NCBI GenBank assembly: GCA_051005695.1
Contig: JBPCJC010000041.1
Location: 1 to 64,000, forward strand
Direction of reading: 5' to 3'
DNA length: 64,000 bases
DNA from: JACCTI01 sp051005695
GTDB lineage: Bacteria; Verrucomicrobiota; Verrucomicrobiia; Chthoniobacterales; UBA10450
The position numbers and the translations under genes were made by a program. The stretch's first letter is position 1; every line of letters starts with the position of its first letter. Below the pieces are notes generated by a model. That model worked only from the letters and a program-made list of their open reading frames with translations, had not been told where the DNA came from and searched no databases. Of the stretch, positions 54,346 through 63,554 are shown in pieces.

Positions 54346-54767
54346 TCAGGCATGCATGTGCAGCGCATCCCAATGCCAGTAATACAGCACGGATATGACG
54401 CTGGCGAAGAGGAATCCGACCTGAACAAGGGACCAAAGAAGAAACTGCCGCCGAGTCTTTCGCGTGAGGGCGACCGCAGCGTGAACTATGAACGCGAATA
54501 AAAAAACGAGCGTCAGAGCGCGCCCTCCCAAGTATGTCTCTCCGGCCATGCGTTGTAGCCGCCGGGCACGACCGCGAAGGCGAGTCCCAGCGCGGCCATT
54601 ACTGGCGCGAGATAAACCATCCCGGCTTGCGCAGCGAGCTTGCTTTCGCCTGCCTCTACATTGAAGTCCGCGAAAGTAGCCCAAATGAGACCTGCGACAA
54701 CCCACAGTGCGACAAAGATCGCGAGCCTGGCCTTGAGTGGAAACCTGCGATCAGCGTCCACGGACAT
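54346..54767 (-). pseudogene. Cassette gene for a four-helix membrane protein, frameshifted
   Basis: The first frame (54767-54513) encodes MSVDADRRFPLKARL and two helices (FVALWVVAGLIWATF and YLAPVMAALGLAFAVVPGG). A second frame, overlapping from about 54550 to 54346, continues with LTLVFLFAFIVHAAVALTRK and FLLWSLVQVGFLFASVISVL. The two fit as one about 140-aa four-helix protein with a one-base shift near 54520-54550. Function unknown. The attC after it is reduced to its outer end (GTTTAAC at 54307). Confidence 0.65.
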
Positions 54768-54890
54768 CTAACGAGACACAAGATCAGCGACCGCTGGCGA
54801 GAGCGAGCGTCGCGGCCGGTTGAATGTGGAAGTCATCGAAAGCGGGAACGCGGTGCGGCCAGCGGTTCGCTGCATCGTCTGGTTAGATGC
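54765..54890. repeat. attC site B
   Basis: 126 bp from ACATCTAACGAGACAC to TCTGGTTAGATGC. Outer core sequences ATCTAAC and GTTAGAT; the internal arms CAGCGACCGCTGGC and GGCCAGCGGTTCGCTG pair as an imperfect palindrome, the signature of attC folding. Nearly identical to site A. Confidence 0.9.
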
Positions 54891-54892
54891 GT

Positions 54893-55297
54893 TCATGGCA
54901 GCAGATGTTTCGTCCACCAGGCGTCTTTGCAGGTGAAGCGAGGACTCGTCTCCAAGTAAACGACAGCGCTGCCGTCCGGCTGCCAAGAAATCGACGCAGA
55001 GTTTACGCGGTAACCCCGATCACTATACGTCTTAGAACTCGTAAACTGCGCCAGGCCGTAATTGTAATACTCGCATCGATGGAGATGGTCTTGCACGAGC
55101 CGACCGAAGGACGCAGCCCAAAATGGCGCGGAAGAAGGAAGATCGCGCACCCGGATGACTTCGCGCGTGGTAGGATGTTTTTGCTGGATGACAACGCCAT
55201 CGCGCCAACGAATCCAAAGACAGGAGTTCAGCACAAGTGCGAAAAGCACAATGCCCAATTGTGACGAATAGCGCGCGAAGCATCTAACGAGACACAA
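54893..55297 (-). CDS. Cassette-borne putative lipoprotein
   Basis: Up to 134 aa; the true start may be an internal TTG or GTG because the first codons lie in attC DNA. A hydrophobic stretch (LGIVLFALVLNSC) ends in a lipobox-like Cys, followed by a polar domain with WIRWRDGVVIQQKHPTT and a C-terminal SWQPDGSAVVYLE. No family recognised. Ends two bases before attC site B. Confidence 0.6.
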   Translation of the reverse strand: MCLVRCFARYSSQLGIVLFALVLNSCLWIRWRDGVVIQQKHPTTREVIRVRDLPSSAPFWAASFGRLVQDHLHRCEYYNYGLAQFTSSKTYSDRGYRVNSASISWQPDGSAVVYLETSPRFTCKDAWWTKHLLP

Positions 55298-55406
55298 GAT
55301 CAGCGACCGCTGGCGAGGGCGCGCGTGGCCGCAGCTTAAATGTGGAAGTCATCGCAAGCTAGAACGCAGAGCGGCCAGCGGTTCGCTGCATCGCCTGGTT
55401 AGATGC
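55280..55406. repeat. attC site A
   Basis: 127 bp from GCATCTAACGAGACAC to CCTGGTTAGATGC; outer cores ATCTAAC and GTTAGAT, inner arms CAGCGACCGCTGGC and GGCCAGCGGTTCGCTG. The last codons and stop of the PEP-CTERM gene lie within it (55359). Confidence 0.9.
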
Positions 55407-56231
55407 CCTTTCCGCTCGAGCTCTGTTTCGCCTCAGTGTTCTGGCAACGAGGCCCAGCCCGGCTAGAAATAACCAAGTGATCGTCTTCGGTTCAGGTACG
55501 GCTATCGAGAAGTCGTCGAACGCGACGCTCGTGCTGATGCCCCGCTGGACGCTTGCTGATGCTCCGCTGTAGTAGCCGAAGTAGGTGCCGGTCGCCGGAG
55601 TCGAGTCCAACCCAGACTGAGAAATGGTATTCGTTCCGTCGCTCAATGTGGCAGTGAGCAGAAGGCCGTTCGTAATATAAACCCCTGAGAGCGTCATCGT
55701 GTAAGTGACGCCGGTGCTGAGCGGAAGATTGCTTCCGCTGCCCGGCAAATATGTTTCGACGCCTGAGAGGGACAGATCTCCGGGCTGTGCATAGGGATAA
55801 TTGGCCGTAAACGTCTCATACGAGACGCTGTATCCGCTTACGACAGAACTCACACTACTCGCAAAGCCAAAAATGCCGACCGAGCAGTTGTAGAACCCGG
55901 AAGTTGTAAAGAAACCACCGAGGGTGAACGCGGTCGAGAAAGTGAAGTTCATGCCGCTCAGATTGGTGATACTGATGCCGGTTGAAGTGCTCCCTTGGTT
56001 TGTATAGAGAGAATTACGGTAGACGCCACCGTTCGGTTGCTGGGCCACGCTCCACGAGCTCATCGTGTTTAGGCCGCTCGCGCTGCTAGCGAAGCCGCTC
56101 GGAGTCGCCCCACTCGGGTAGCCGTCGAAAGTGTCTTGATATGGCGCCGTGGCGCCCTGCGCCTGGAGTGACAGCAGCAGCGCCGTGGAAAGAAAAGTGC
56201 TGAGGTTTAGACGACGTGTGAATGCATACAT
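55359..56231 (-). CDS. PEP-CTERM sorting-domain protein with attC-encoded tail
   Basis: A 290-aa exported protein: signal peptide (residues 1-27, FLSTALLLSLQAQGA), a Ser/Thr/Gly-rich beta domain (TFDGYPSG at the start; lectin-like), then the PEP-CTERM signal at about 245-272 (VPEPKTITWLFLAGLGLV and RRNRAR) for processing by an exosortase. After the basic anchor the frame runs into attC site A and adds ASNQAMQRTAGRSAF before stopping. The extension should be cleaved off with the sorting signal and so be harmless. No exosortase in the window. Confidence 0.85.
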   Translation of the reverse strand: MYAFTRRLNLSTFLSTALLLSLQAQGATAPYQDTFDGYPSGATPSGFASSASGLNTMSSWSVAQQPNGGVYRNSLYTNQGSTSTGISITNLSGMNFTFSTAFTLGGFFTTSGFYNCSVGIFGFASSVSSVVSGYSVSYETFTANYPYAQPGDLSLSGVETYLPGSGSNLPLSTGVTYTMTLSGVYITNGLLLTATLSDGTNTISQSGLDSTPATGTYFGYYSGASASVQRGISTSVAFDDFSIAVPEPKTITWLFLAGLGLVARTLRRNRARAERASNQAMQRTAGRSAF

Positions 56232-56916
56232 TTTGGTGTGGTGGGCTGGGTTAGCTGATCCTTAGTGTGATATGGGAGATGACTCAGCATCTAACGAGAA
56301 TTAGGCTGCGAGATGTCGTAAAAAAAGGCGGCGGGATGCAGCCTATTTCTTGACTCTGCCTCGCGGAGGTGGGGGAAAGGGCGGCATTCGGGGAGCTTAA
56401 TTATTCAGGCGGAGCGCTACAAGGCGAAAGCAGGGGTGGGGCCGGGGTAGAGGGGTTCGAGGCGGTCGCTGACTCGTCTTTTGTTCTTCGGGAGCTTGAA
56501 ATTGGCGGCTTCCGGATGGGTTCGGAAGTTTTTGGCACTTCGGCGGCTTGAGCCGGCATGACGGGGCGAAATTGGTGGGCTTGAGGGCTTTGCCCGGCTT
56601 TTTGGCCATTTTTGGGACACAGCAATTTACATCTGGGACGCCCCTTGAGTGTTTGGGGGTCCCGGCAAGGTGATTTTGGCTTCCCTTGGTCGCTTTTTGG
56701 GGCGCACCGAAGCTCCTTTGGGGAACACTTTTTGTGCCCTGGGGTTCGCCTCGAGTGAGTTGCGGGATCGCTCGAGTGAGTCGGCACGCCTCTTTCGTTG
56801 GGGTTGCGTTCGCGGCCCGCAGGGCCGCGGCTACAGTTAATTATCGGCTGGCGGGCGATCGACGAGATTGGGTGACCGCGCCAGGTAGCTAAAGGGTCAG
56901 ACTAGGCGAGTGGAGC
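56232..56916. other. Gene-poor spacer at the right end of the cassette array
   Basis: Contains a half attC (GCATCTAACGAG at 56288-56299), a small hairpin (AGGCTGC ... GCAGCCT, about 56306-56343) and a GC-rich palindrome, GCGGCCCGCAGGGCCGC, followed by GGCTACAG (about 56811-56835), related to the inner arm of the 9.8-kb element. Short open frames on both strands are Pro/Ser-rich or low-complexity and show no recognisable protein. Confidence 0.5.
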
Positions 56917-57418
56917 TCAGGGTTCGTCGTTTACCCGTTTCTTCGAGATGCCTTCGCTAAAGAGCCACGTTTTACCTTCATCCGTCCATTCGCAGCGAGA
57001 CTTTGACTCCGTGTTAGACACCTTCTCAATCGTAAGTTCGGAACGTATGTGGTGCACTCCAACAGAGCGATAGGATAGGATCTTTGAGAGGTTTCCCCTC
57101 ATTTTCCATCGTCGCTTGAACAACTTCGCCGGTGGTGTAGAGGCTGGTGACTCTATATTTTTGTTCCTTGGGAACCCAAGTAGTAATCACGAGTCAGTTC
57201 ATCCATCCATCCGGCATGAGCGCGCGGGCTTCCGCGATGAGGAATTGATGGTTCGCACCACAACGAACCGTTTCAACGCTTCGTGATTGAAACACAGGCA
57301 TGTCGGGAGCAAACCTATAGGTGGTGGTCGAATCCCACACGCCAATCAAGTTAGCGAAGCGCTGGAGCTCAGGGAGGTGGGTTGTCACTCGGTGGCGTGC
57401 CGGAAGCGGGATTCCCAT
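56917..57418 (-). pseudogene. DUF1579-like (lipocalin-type) protein, decayed
   Basis: The first part (57418-57194) has LIGVWDSTTTYRFAPDMPVF and IAEARALMPDGWMN, then TGA. The frame continues LVITTWVPKEQKYRVTSLY and TMENEGK, then shifts by one base to SYRSVGVHHIRSELTIEKV and ends CEWTDEGKTWLFSE. One stop plus one frameshift in a small calycin-like protein. Similarity to DUF1579 is by pattern only. Confidence 0.5.
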
Positions 57419-57500
57419 CTATCGAGATCACCATGCTGAACCATAGGAGGTAGAGGAGTGGTGCCGTCAAATACGATTTCTTCATCACGGGATGTGGTGA

Positions 57501-58766
57501 TTAGGATGGTGAGATAGCATAGGATTTTTCAAAATTCGGCAAGAGCGCGGTGAGCAGGCCGATAAACGGGAGGTAGGAGCAGAGGTGGAAGACGAACTGG
57601 ATTCCGTGGCGGTCGGCGATCAGGCCGAGGACGGCGGAGCCGATGCCGCCCATGCCGAAGGCTAAGCCGAAGAAGAGGCCGGCCATGAGGCCTACTTTGC
57701 CGGGGATTAACTCCTGGGCGTAGACGAGGATGGCGGAGAAGGCGCTAGAGAGGATGAGGCCGATGATGACGGTGAGGACGCCGGTCCAGAAGAGGTCGGC
57801 ATAAGGCAGAGCGAGGGCGAAGGGGGCGACGCCGAGGATGGAGACCCAAATGACGGCTTTGCGGCCGATGCGGTCACCGACGGGGCCGCCGAGGAAGGTG
57901 CCTGCAGCGACGGCGAAGAGGAAGGCGAAGAGGTGGAGCTGGGCGCTGCGGATGCTAAGCCCGAACTTTTCGATAACGAAGAAGGTATAGTAGCTTCCCA
58001 TGCTGGCGAGGTAGAAATACTTGGAGAAGACGAGGACAATAAGGATACCTAACGAGAGGATGACGCGGCGGCGGGAGACGGGCGAAGGGCGGGCGGGCTC
58101 TTCGTTACCAGCGGCGCGGAGGTTCGCCCGACCGGTAAGATGGGCGCGATACCAGCGGCCGACGCCGGTGAGAATGACGATGCCGGCGAGGGCGAGTAAG
58201 CCGAACCAGATGATGCTGCCCTGCCCGCGGACGACGACGATGGCGGCAGCGAGCAGGGGACCGAAGGAGCTGCCGGCGTTGCCGCCGACCTGGAAGAGGG
58301 ATTGGGCGAAGCCGTGCCGGCCGCCGGAGCTAAGGTGGGCGAGCCTTGAGGCTTCGGGGTGAAAGATGGAGGAGCCGATGCCGACGCAGGCGACGGCGCC
58401 AAGGACGAGGGCGAGGCTGTTAGCCAAAGAGAGCAGGATGAGCCCGGCGAGGGTAAAGGTCATGCCGAGGGAGAGGGAGAAGGGTTGCGGGCGGCGATCG
58501 GTGTAAAGGCCGACGAAGGGTTGGAGGATGGAGGCGGTCATCTGGTTCGTGAGGGTGATGAGGCCGATGTGGCGGAAGTCGAGATTGAGCGCGTCTTTCA
58601 ACATCGGGTAGATGGCGGGGATCAACGATTGCATGGTATCGTTGAGGAGATGGGCGACGCTCAAGGCCCAGAGGACGCCGAGGATGGGGGCGGTGGGCAA
58701 CCGATTAGCCGCAACCGGCGTGGCCAGTGGCGAACTGCCTTGGGGAGGTTCGAGTTGAGGCCGCAT
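57501..58766 (-). CDS. MFS transporter, fosmidomycin-resistance (Fsr) type
   Basis: A 421-aa, 12-helix transporter. The N-terminal AHLLNDTMQSLIPAIYPML and the helix 4-5 signature GSSIFHPEASRLAHLSSGG, then GFAQSLFQVGGNAGSSFGPL, are typical of Fsr. Members export fosmidomycin or other small molecules; the physiological substrate is unknown. Codon use is very GC-rich and biased to GCG/GGC, giving long shadow frames on both strands. Confidence 0.9.
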   Translation of the reverse strand: MRPQLEPPQGSSPLATPVAANRLPTAPILGVLWALSVAHLLNDTMQSLIPAIYPMLKDALNLDFRHIGLITLTNQMTASILQPFVGLYTDRRPQPFSLSLGMTFTLAGLILLSLANSLALVLGAVACVGIGSSIFHPEASRLAHLSSGGRHGFAQSLFQVGGNAGSSFGPLLAAAIVVVRGQGSIIWFGLLALAGIVILTGVGRWYRAHLTGRANLRAAGNEEPARPSPVSRRRVILSLGILIVLVFSKYFYLASMGSYYTFFVIEKFGLSIRSAQLHLFAFLFAVAAGTFLGGPVGDRIGRKAVIWVSILGVAPFALALPYADLFWTGVLTVIIGLILSSAFSAILVYAQELIPGKVGLMAGLFFGLAFGMGGIGSAVLGLIADRHGIQFVFHLCSYLPFIGLLTALLPNFEKSYAISPS

Positions 58767-58941
58767 GTGCGGACTGCTTACGCGAGTTGCGGCGCGTGAT
58801 CAAATCGACCCGCACCCGCCGATCGGATCAATTGAATGCGCCGTGCGATCTATTCCTTAACGACGGATCGCAGACGATCACGGCTTCGGAAAAACTGATG
58901 TGTCGCCCGGCTAGAACTCGGCAGGGCTATCCTCGATTGCC

Positions 58942-61900
58942 TTAGAACTTCTTGGAAATCTCGAAGTAAACGAATCGCCCGTAGGGATCGTAAAGCGACA
59001 GGTCGGTCGCCCCGTTCGCCCCGGCAATGAACCGGGGCTCTTCGTCGAAGAGATTGTTGCATCCGACGGTGAGGGTCGTTCCGTCCAGCAGGCGCTGGAC
59101 AGGGCTCATGACCGCGTCCGGCGCGGGCATATTCGCTGCGCTACTTTTCCCATCCATCATGCTCTTCGCATCTTTCGCTTCCATCGGGACTGCGCCTGCG
59201 ATGGCTTTACCCTTAAATGTATATGAGAGGCGACCATCGACACTGATGTAGTCTTCGATTACCGGCAACGTGCTTTGATCGACGGTTTCAGGATCTTCGG
59301 TCACAGAGTTTAGTAGTTCCGGGATGTAGTTCGCGTTGAGTGAAAGGGTGGCTCCCTGCCACCGGTACTCCGCGAGAAAGGTGAGCTTGTAATCGGGATT
59401 TCCGCCTTGGCCTTCCGCGAAATCGAGTCCGAGGATATTATAGTAGTGGCTTTGTGCGGTGCGCTTCAGATCAGTTTTTGTGAATAGGACTGCGTTCGTC
59501 CCGAGTTCGAGTTGGCCCCAGCGCCGCAGATCGAGATTGTAACGCGCAGAAAGGTCGAAACCTTCGACCCGGGCAGCGCCGATGTTTCGGTTCGTGTCGA
59601 TATAGAAGGTGTTGATCAGAGAATTGAATAACTGGCCAGGAGCGGTGATAGGCCGCGCGCCTGGCCGACCCGGGAAGTTACCGAAGGCGACAAGATCGGC
59701 GTAAGGAGATGCTGGCCCGCTATTGTTCACGCTATTCAAGATGGTCGCGCCGCCCAGAATACTGACGATCTGTTGCTGCAGGGTTCGGAAGTAATCGACG
59801 GTAATCGTTAACCCGGGAACAAAGCTTGGGCTATAGACTAAGCCTGCGCTGTAGGACTCCGCGGTTGATGGAACGAGGTTTGGGTTCGAGCCCGCGAGCG
59901 CCTGAGCCTGAGTATTCTGTTGTTCGGATTGACCGGTGGCAGGGTTAATTAAGCTGACGGTCGGCGAAAAGCCACTGCTGGTTGGTCCGATCAACTGGTA
60001 GAGATTGGGCGCGACGAACGAATTGGAATAGGTGGCGCGCAACGTTAGGTCCTTGATCGGCTGATAACGCAGAGAGATTTTCGGGACCTTGGCGTCTTCG
60101 CTCACGCCTTCGTAGTGGTCATACCGTCCGGCCAGATTTAACTCCAGGCTATAAATGCCGGGGACATGCTGCGACGAGCCGACGATCGGGATGCTTAACT
60201 CTCCGAAGAACGAATAGATGGATCGGTTCGCGTTGATTTCCTGAATCGGCACCGACTGAATGAATATCTCCGGTGAGTCCTGCACCTTAAATCCCTCTTC
60301 GCGATATTCTCCGCCAATCGCGATGCCAACGTAGCCGCCGGGCAATTTGAAGGGCAACCCGGTGATCCTGGCATCGAACACTTCCTGAAACGAGTCCTGC
60401 TTCCGAATGTTATTGCCAAAGGCGGTGGCGAATTGCGCTGCTGTTACTTGCCCAGGTCCGGTCCCAATCGGGTTGTGCGCAAAGAAATCCAGCGCGGGGA
60501 TGGGATTGCCGCTATTGTCGACCGCAGTCCCTGCGATCATGGCATTCAACTGGTCCGCCCTAACTAGTCCACTATTAACGAAATCGATCGAGTAGTGGCT
60601 ATAATAGGCCGCTGTTTCCGCTGTCCAATCTTTGGCAAATTCCGAACGGAGACCAACCAGAAAACGATAAAAGTTCGTGTCATCCAGGAAGCGCCGGGGC
60701 TGTTGAGCCTGGTAGCGGTTGAAGGCGAAGAGGCTGAACGGCCCAAAGGTCGAGAAGTCGTCGATCGTTAACTTGAAGGGATTAAACGCCGCCGGCGGGC
60801 CACGGGTTTCCGGGATAAGAGTGGAACCGTCACCATTGGGATCGATGCGCAGCGAGCCCAGGATTACCACCCCGCCAGGGGTATTGTTAATCGGCTGCGC
60901 GTTCAAAAAACTCTCGTTGTGGTTCTTGGCGTAGAGAAAGTCCCCGAAGACCTCCAACTGCTTGCCAAAGATCTGGTGCTTGAAAGCGGCATAAGCATTC
61001 GTATTCGAGACGTCGAGCGTACTGGTGGGGACGAAGGTGAGATTGTAGGGGATGGGCTGGTCTCCGTCGGGATTATATGCCTGCGGAAGCTGGCCGTATC
61101 CCGCATTCTCCGGCAACGGTGCGACTCCTCCAGGGACCACTCCGGGCGCGTCGAAGGGTGAGTTCAGGCCAAAGGGTCCAAAAGGTTTATTCGGATTCGT
61201 GCCTTTCAGGAGGTAGAATTGGGTATCGTCCAAGCCATTGCCGGCAAAGTTGATCGAGCCACCGCCCGCAGTGCTCCGTGAGTAGTGTCTCTCGCGATTA
61301 AAAAGCGGATCTTGTTCGAGATACTGGAAGCCCGCGGTCACATGCGTGGTTTCATTCCCGGTCCCCGCGATGAGGTAGGCCCTGCGCTCCGCAATTCCGG
61401 ACTCAACAGTGAAGCCATAACGCGCACCGATCTCGACGCCTTCAAATTCTTCTTTCATGAAGATGTTAACGACCCCGCCGACGGCATCCGATCCATAGAG
61501 CGCGGAAGCGCCGTCTTTCAGGACCTCGATTCGGCTGATCAGAGCAGTCGGGAACAGATTGACGTCGCTGAACTGGAATCCGCCCGTGGAAATGGCCGCA
61601 GAGTCCGCGATCCGTCGATTGTTGAAAAGAACGAGTGTGGGCAAGCCGCGAATTTGAACAACCGCGCCTCCCTGCGTCGAACCGGAGGAAATGTCCGCAT
61701 TGGAATTGCCGAGATTGCCGGCGCCGACAAAATCGGGGTTGCGCTTTTGCAGGACCGTCAGGACGTCCGAAGTGCCCGCGCGCTTGATTTCCTGAGTCGT
61801 CAAGGTGTCAAGCGGAGAAGCAGATACCTCCTCGGCGGTCGGAATATACGAACCGGTGACAACCACCCGCTCCGTGCTCGCTTCACCCACGGACTGAGGC

Positions 61901-62052
61901 CCGGTGGGGCCTTGCCCCGGGTTGGAAGAAATGATTGGAGCCGACCCTGCAGATTGCGCCCTCGCGCTCATACACATGAGAAGGGCCGTTCCGAGAGCCG
62001 CCGCGAGCGCGACGCGGATAGATGCGAAAGTTTCGTGTCTGCTTTTTGTCAT
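58942..62052 (-). CDS. TonB-dependent outer-membrane receptor
   Basis: A 1036-aa protein from ATG 62052, preceded by AAGGAG. Signal peptide (residues 1-32, ALLMCMSARAQS); TonB box region ERVVVTGSYIP; plug domain with LDTLTTQEIKRAGTSDVLTVL, LPTLVLFNNRRIADSAAI and RIEVLKDGASALYGSDAVGGVVNI; then a long beta barrel ending in YDPYGRFVYFEISKKF with terminal Phe. It imports large or scarce substrates (siderophores, cobalamin, oligosaccharides) across the outer membrane. Near the C-terminus a Met/Ala-rich insertion (AVPMEAKDAKSMMDGKSS) is unusual. No specific neighbour indicates the substrate. Confidence 0.93.
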   Translation of the reverse strand: MTKSRHETFASIRVALAAALGTALLMCMSARAQSAGSAPIISSNPGQGPTGPQSVGEASTERVVVTGSYIPTAEEVSASPLDTLTTQEIKRAGTSDVLTVLQKRNPDFVGAGNLGNSNADISSGSTQGGAVVQIRGLPTLVLFNNRRIADSAAISTGGFQFSDVNLFPTALISRIEVLKDGASALYGSDAVGGVVNIFMKEEFEGVEIGARYGFTVESGIAERRAYLIAGTGNETTHVTAGFQYLEQDPLFNRERHYSRSTAGGGSINFAGNGLDDTQFYLLKGTNPNKPFGPFGLNSPFDAPGVVPGGVAPLPENAGYGQLPQAYNPDGDQPIPYNLTFVPTSTLDVSNTNAYAAFKHQIFGKQLEVFGDFLYAKNHNESFLNAQPINNTPGGVVILGSLRIDPNGDGSTLIPETRGPPAAFNPFKLTIDDFSTFGPFSLFAFNRYQAQQPRRFLDDTNFYRFLVGLRSEFAKDWTAETAAYYSHYSIDFVNSGLVRADQLNAMIAGTAVDNSGNPIPALDFFAHNPIGTGPGQVTAAQFATAFGNNIRKQDSFQEVFDARITGLPFKLPGGYVGIAIGGEYREEGFKVQDSPEIFIQSVPIQEINANRSIYSFFGELSIPIVGSSQHVPGIYSLELNLAGRYDHYEGVSEDAKVPKISLRYQPIKDLTLRATYSNSFVAPNLYQLIGPTSSGFSPTVSLINPATGQSEQQNTQAQALAGSNPNLVPSTAESYSAGLVYSPSFVPGLTITVDYFRTLQQQIVSILGGATILNSVNNSGPASPYADLVAFGNFPGRPGARPITAPGQLFNSLINTFYIDTNRNIGAARVEGFDLSARYNLDLRRWGQLELGTNAVLFTKTDLKRTAQSHYYNILGLDFAEGQGGNPDYKLTFLAEYRWQGATLSLNANYIPELLNSVTEDPETVDQSTLPVIEDYISVDGRLSYTFKGKAIAGAVPMEAKDAKSMMDGKSSAANMPAPDAVMSPVQRLLDGTTLTVGCNNLFDEEPRFIAGANGATDLSLYDPYGRFVYFEISKKF

Positions 62053-62297
62053 ATGTTCTCCTTTGGTTGGCCGACGATTGCCTGAGAAGAAGCGATGGAG
62101 AAATGGGTGACAAGATTTTTTTAGATTACTGAAGAAAAAATTTGAACGAGCCGATCGGCGCGTTGTCCCCTCCGGTGGCATTAACTACGACCCGCCGTGG
62201 GATAACCAAGGGCATGCTACGACGTTGTCGGCAGTGGTCGTTCTGGAAAGCGCATGGCCGCCAGGCGAGTGAAAAAATACGCCGGCAGCGCCAAAAT

Positions 62298-62372
62298 TGG
62301 CTCCTGAGGTAGGACTCGAACCTACGACCAATCGGTTAACAGCCGACCGCTCTACCACTGAGCTACTCAGGA
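62298..62372 (-). tRNA. tRNA-Asn (GUU anticodon)
   Basis: 75 nt including encoded CCA. Minus strand begins TCCTGAGTAGCTCAGTGG; anticodon loop CTGTTAA with GTT; T arm GTAGG-TTCGAGT-CCTAC; closes CTCAGGA-G-CCA. All stems complete. Confidence 0.96.
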
Positions 62373-62462
62373 TCGTGCCCCGCCGGATGGACGGGGAGTA
62401 TATCTTCCCCGTCGGATTCGCGGCGGCAAGTGGTTCTTTGCGTTGGCGACTTCGCGGGCCTG

Positions 62463-63314
62463 TCAGGCGGTGGGCGAAGCTGCCGGCGTCGGCCGCGGAT
62501 TCTTCGGATGGGCCGCGGGAGGCTTGGTGGGGGAAGCTTTCAGCGGCGTGGTGCCGGCGCGGCGTTCGAAGATTTTCAATTGCTTGGCCGCGTCGCGGTC
62601 GTCCGATTTCTCTTTCAGGACCGACTTGAGATCGGCGATGGCCTTGTCGTTCTGCCCCATCAAGCCGTAGACGTAGGCGCGGCGGCGGTAGGCTTCGGCG
62701 TCGGGCGATTTCTTGATCAGCTTGTTGAAGTCTTCGACGGCTTCGGGGTAATTCCCGGCCATGCGCTCGGCGAAGCCGCGGCGCTCGAGGGCGTTGGTGT
62801 CGTTAGGCTGTTTCTTCAGGATGACGCTGTAATCTTCGATCGCTTGCGGCCAGTCCTTGCGCGACATCCAGGCGCAGGCGCGGTAACAGCGCGCGCTGAG
62901 ATCGCGCGCATCGGCCGCGACCGCGGCGTCGAAGTCTTTCAACGCGGGCTCGGTGTTTTTCTGCTGGAGGAAAACGTGGCCGCGCTCGACGTAGGCGTCG
63001 GCGCTCTTTGGCCGCAACTCGATTACCTTCGTGAAGTCGGCTTTGGCTTGGTCGAGTTTTCCGGTCAGCCGGTAAACCATTCCGCGGCTCAGTTAGTTTT
63101 TCGGATCGCGGTTTTGCGCGTCGATCGCCTTGGTGAATTTTCCGTCCGCGGTCTCGTAATCTTTTTTCCGCGCGGCGGCGACGCCTTTGCCTGTGTGACC
63201 GCCGGGATCGCCCGCGACCCTGTGGGAAGAACGCCGCGCTGCGGCGCTGGGTGGAGATTCCAGTGTGAACAGGGTGCAGGTTACGACGAGCCCGGTGACG
63301 AACGGCAGTTTCAT
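62463..63314 (-). pseudogene. Exported TPR-repeat protein with one internal stop
   Basis: From ATG 63314 a signal peptide (residues 1-24) leads into TPR units: ADGKFTKAIDAQNRDPKN, then a TAA at 63093-63095. The same frame continues LSRGMVYRLTGKLDQAKADF, ADAYVERGHVFLQQKNTEPA, further repeats, and a Pro-rich tail. Residue 74 was probably Tyr (TAC to TAA). Restored length is 283 aa with about six TPRs, for protein-protein contacts in the periplasm. The part after the stop could restart at ATG 63080. Confidence 0.75.
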
Positions 63315-63379
63315 ACCTCAGCCAACGGCTCCAGCAGGAGGAAGCACAGGATAAAAAAGGAACGGGGCGAACGCCGAGT

Positions 63380-63456
63380 TGGTTGCGGGGGCGGGATTTG
63401 AACCCGCGGCCTTCAGGTTATGAGCCTGACGAGCTACCAGACTGCTCCACCCCGCG
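63380..63456 (-). tRNA. Initiator tRNA-fMet (CAU anticodon)
   Basis: 77 nt including CCA. Minus strand begins CGCGGGGTGGAGCAG; anticodon loop CTCATAA with CAT; T arm CGGG-TTCAAAT-CCCG; ends CCCCGCA-ACCA. The C1-A72 mismatch at the end of the acceptor stem is the mark of the bacterial initiator. The anticodon stem has AGG/CCU at the loop side instead of the usual GGG/CCC. Confidence 0.9.
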
Positions 63457-63554
63457 TCTTGAGGGGGTAGTATGGCGCGCGGTTCTGAGGGCGCAACTGC
63501 ATTAATTCCGAAACGCGCGATTGCTTTCGCGGCGGCTCGCGGTTGTCTGAATGC

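Noticed and set aside
56401..56787. 128-aa minus-strand frame
   Set aside because: Pro/Ser/Lys-rich low-complexity frame overlapping several others, with no start signal or family pattern.
57190..57200. TGA in the DUF1579-like gene as another selenocysteine codon
   Set aside because: The context (WMN-TGA-LVITT) is not a redox motif, a frameshift follows, and no SECIS-like hairpin was seen; ordinary decay is simpler.
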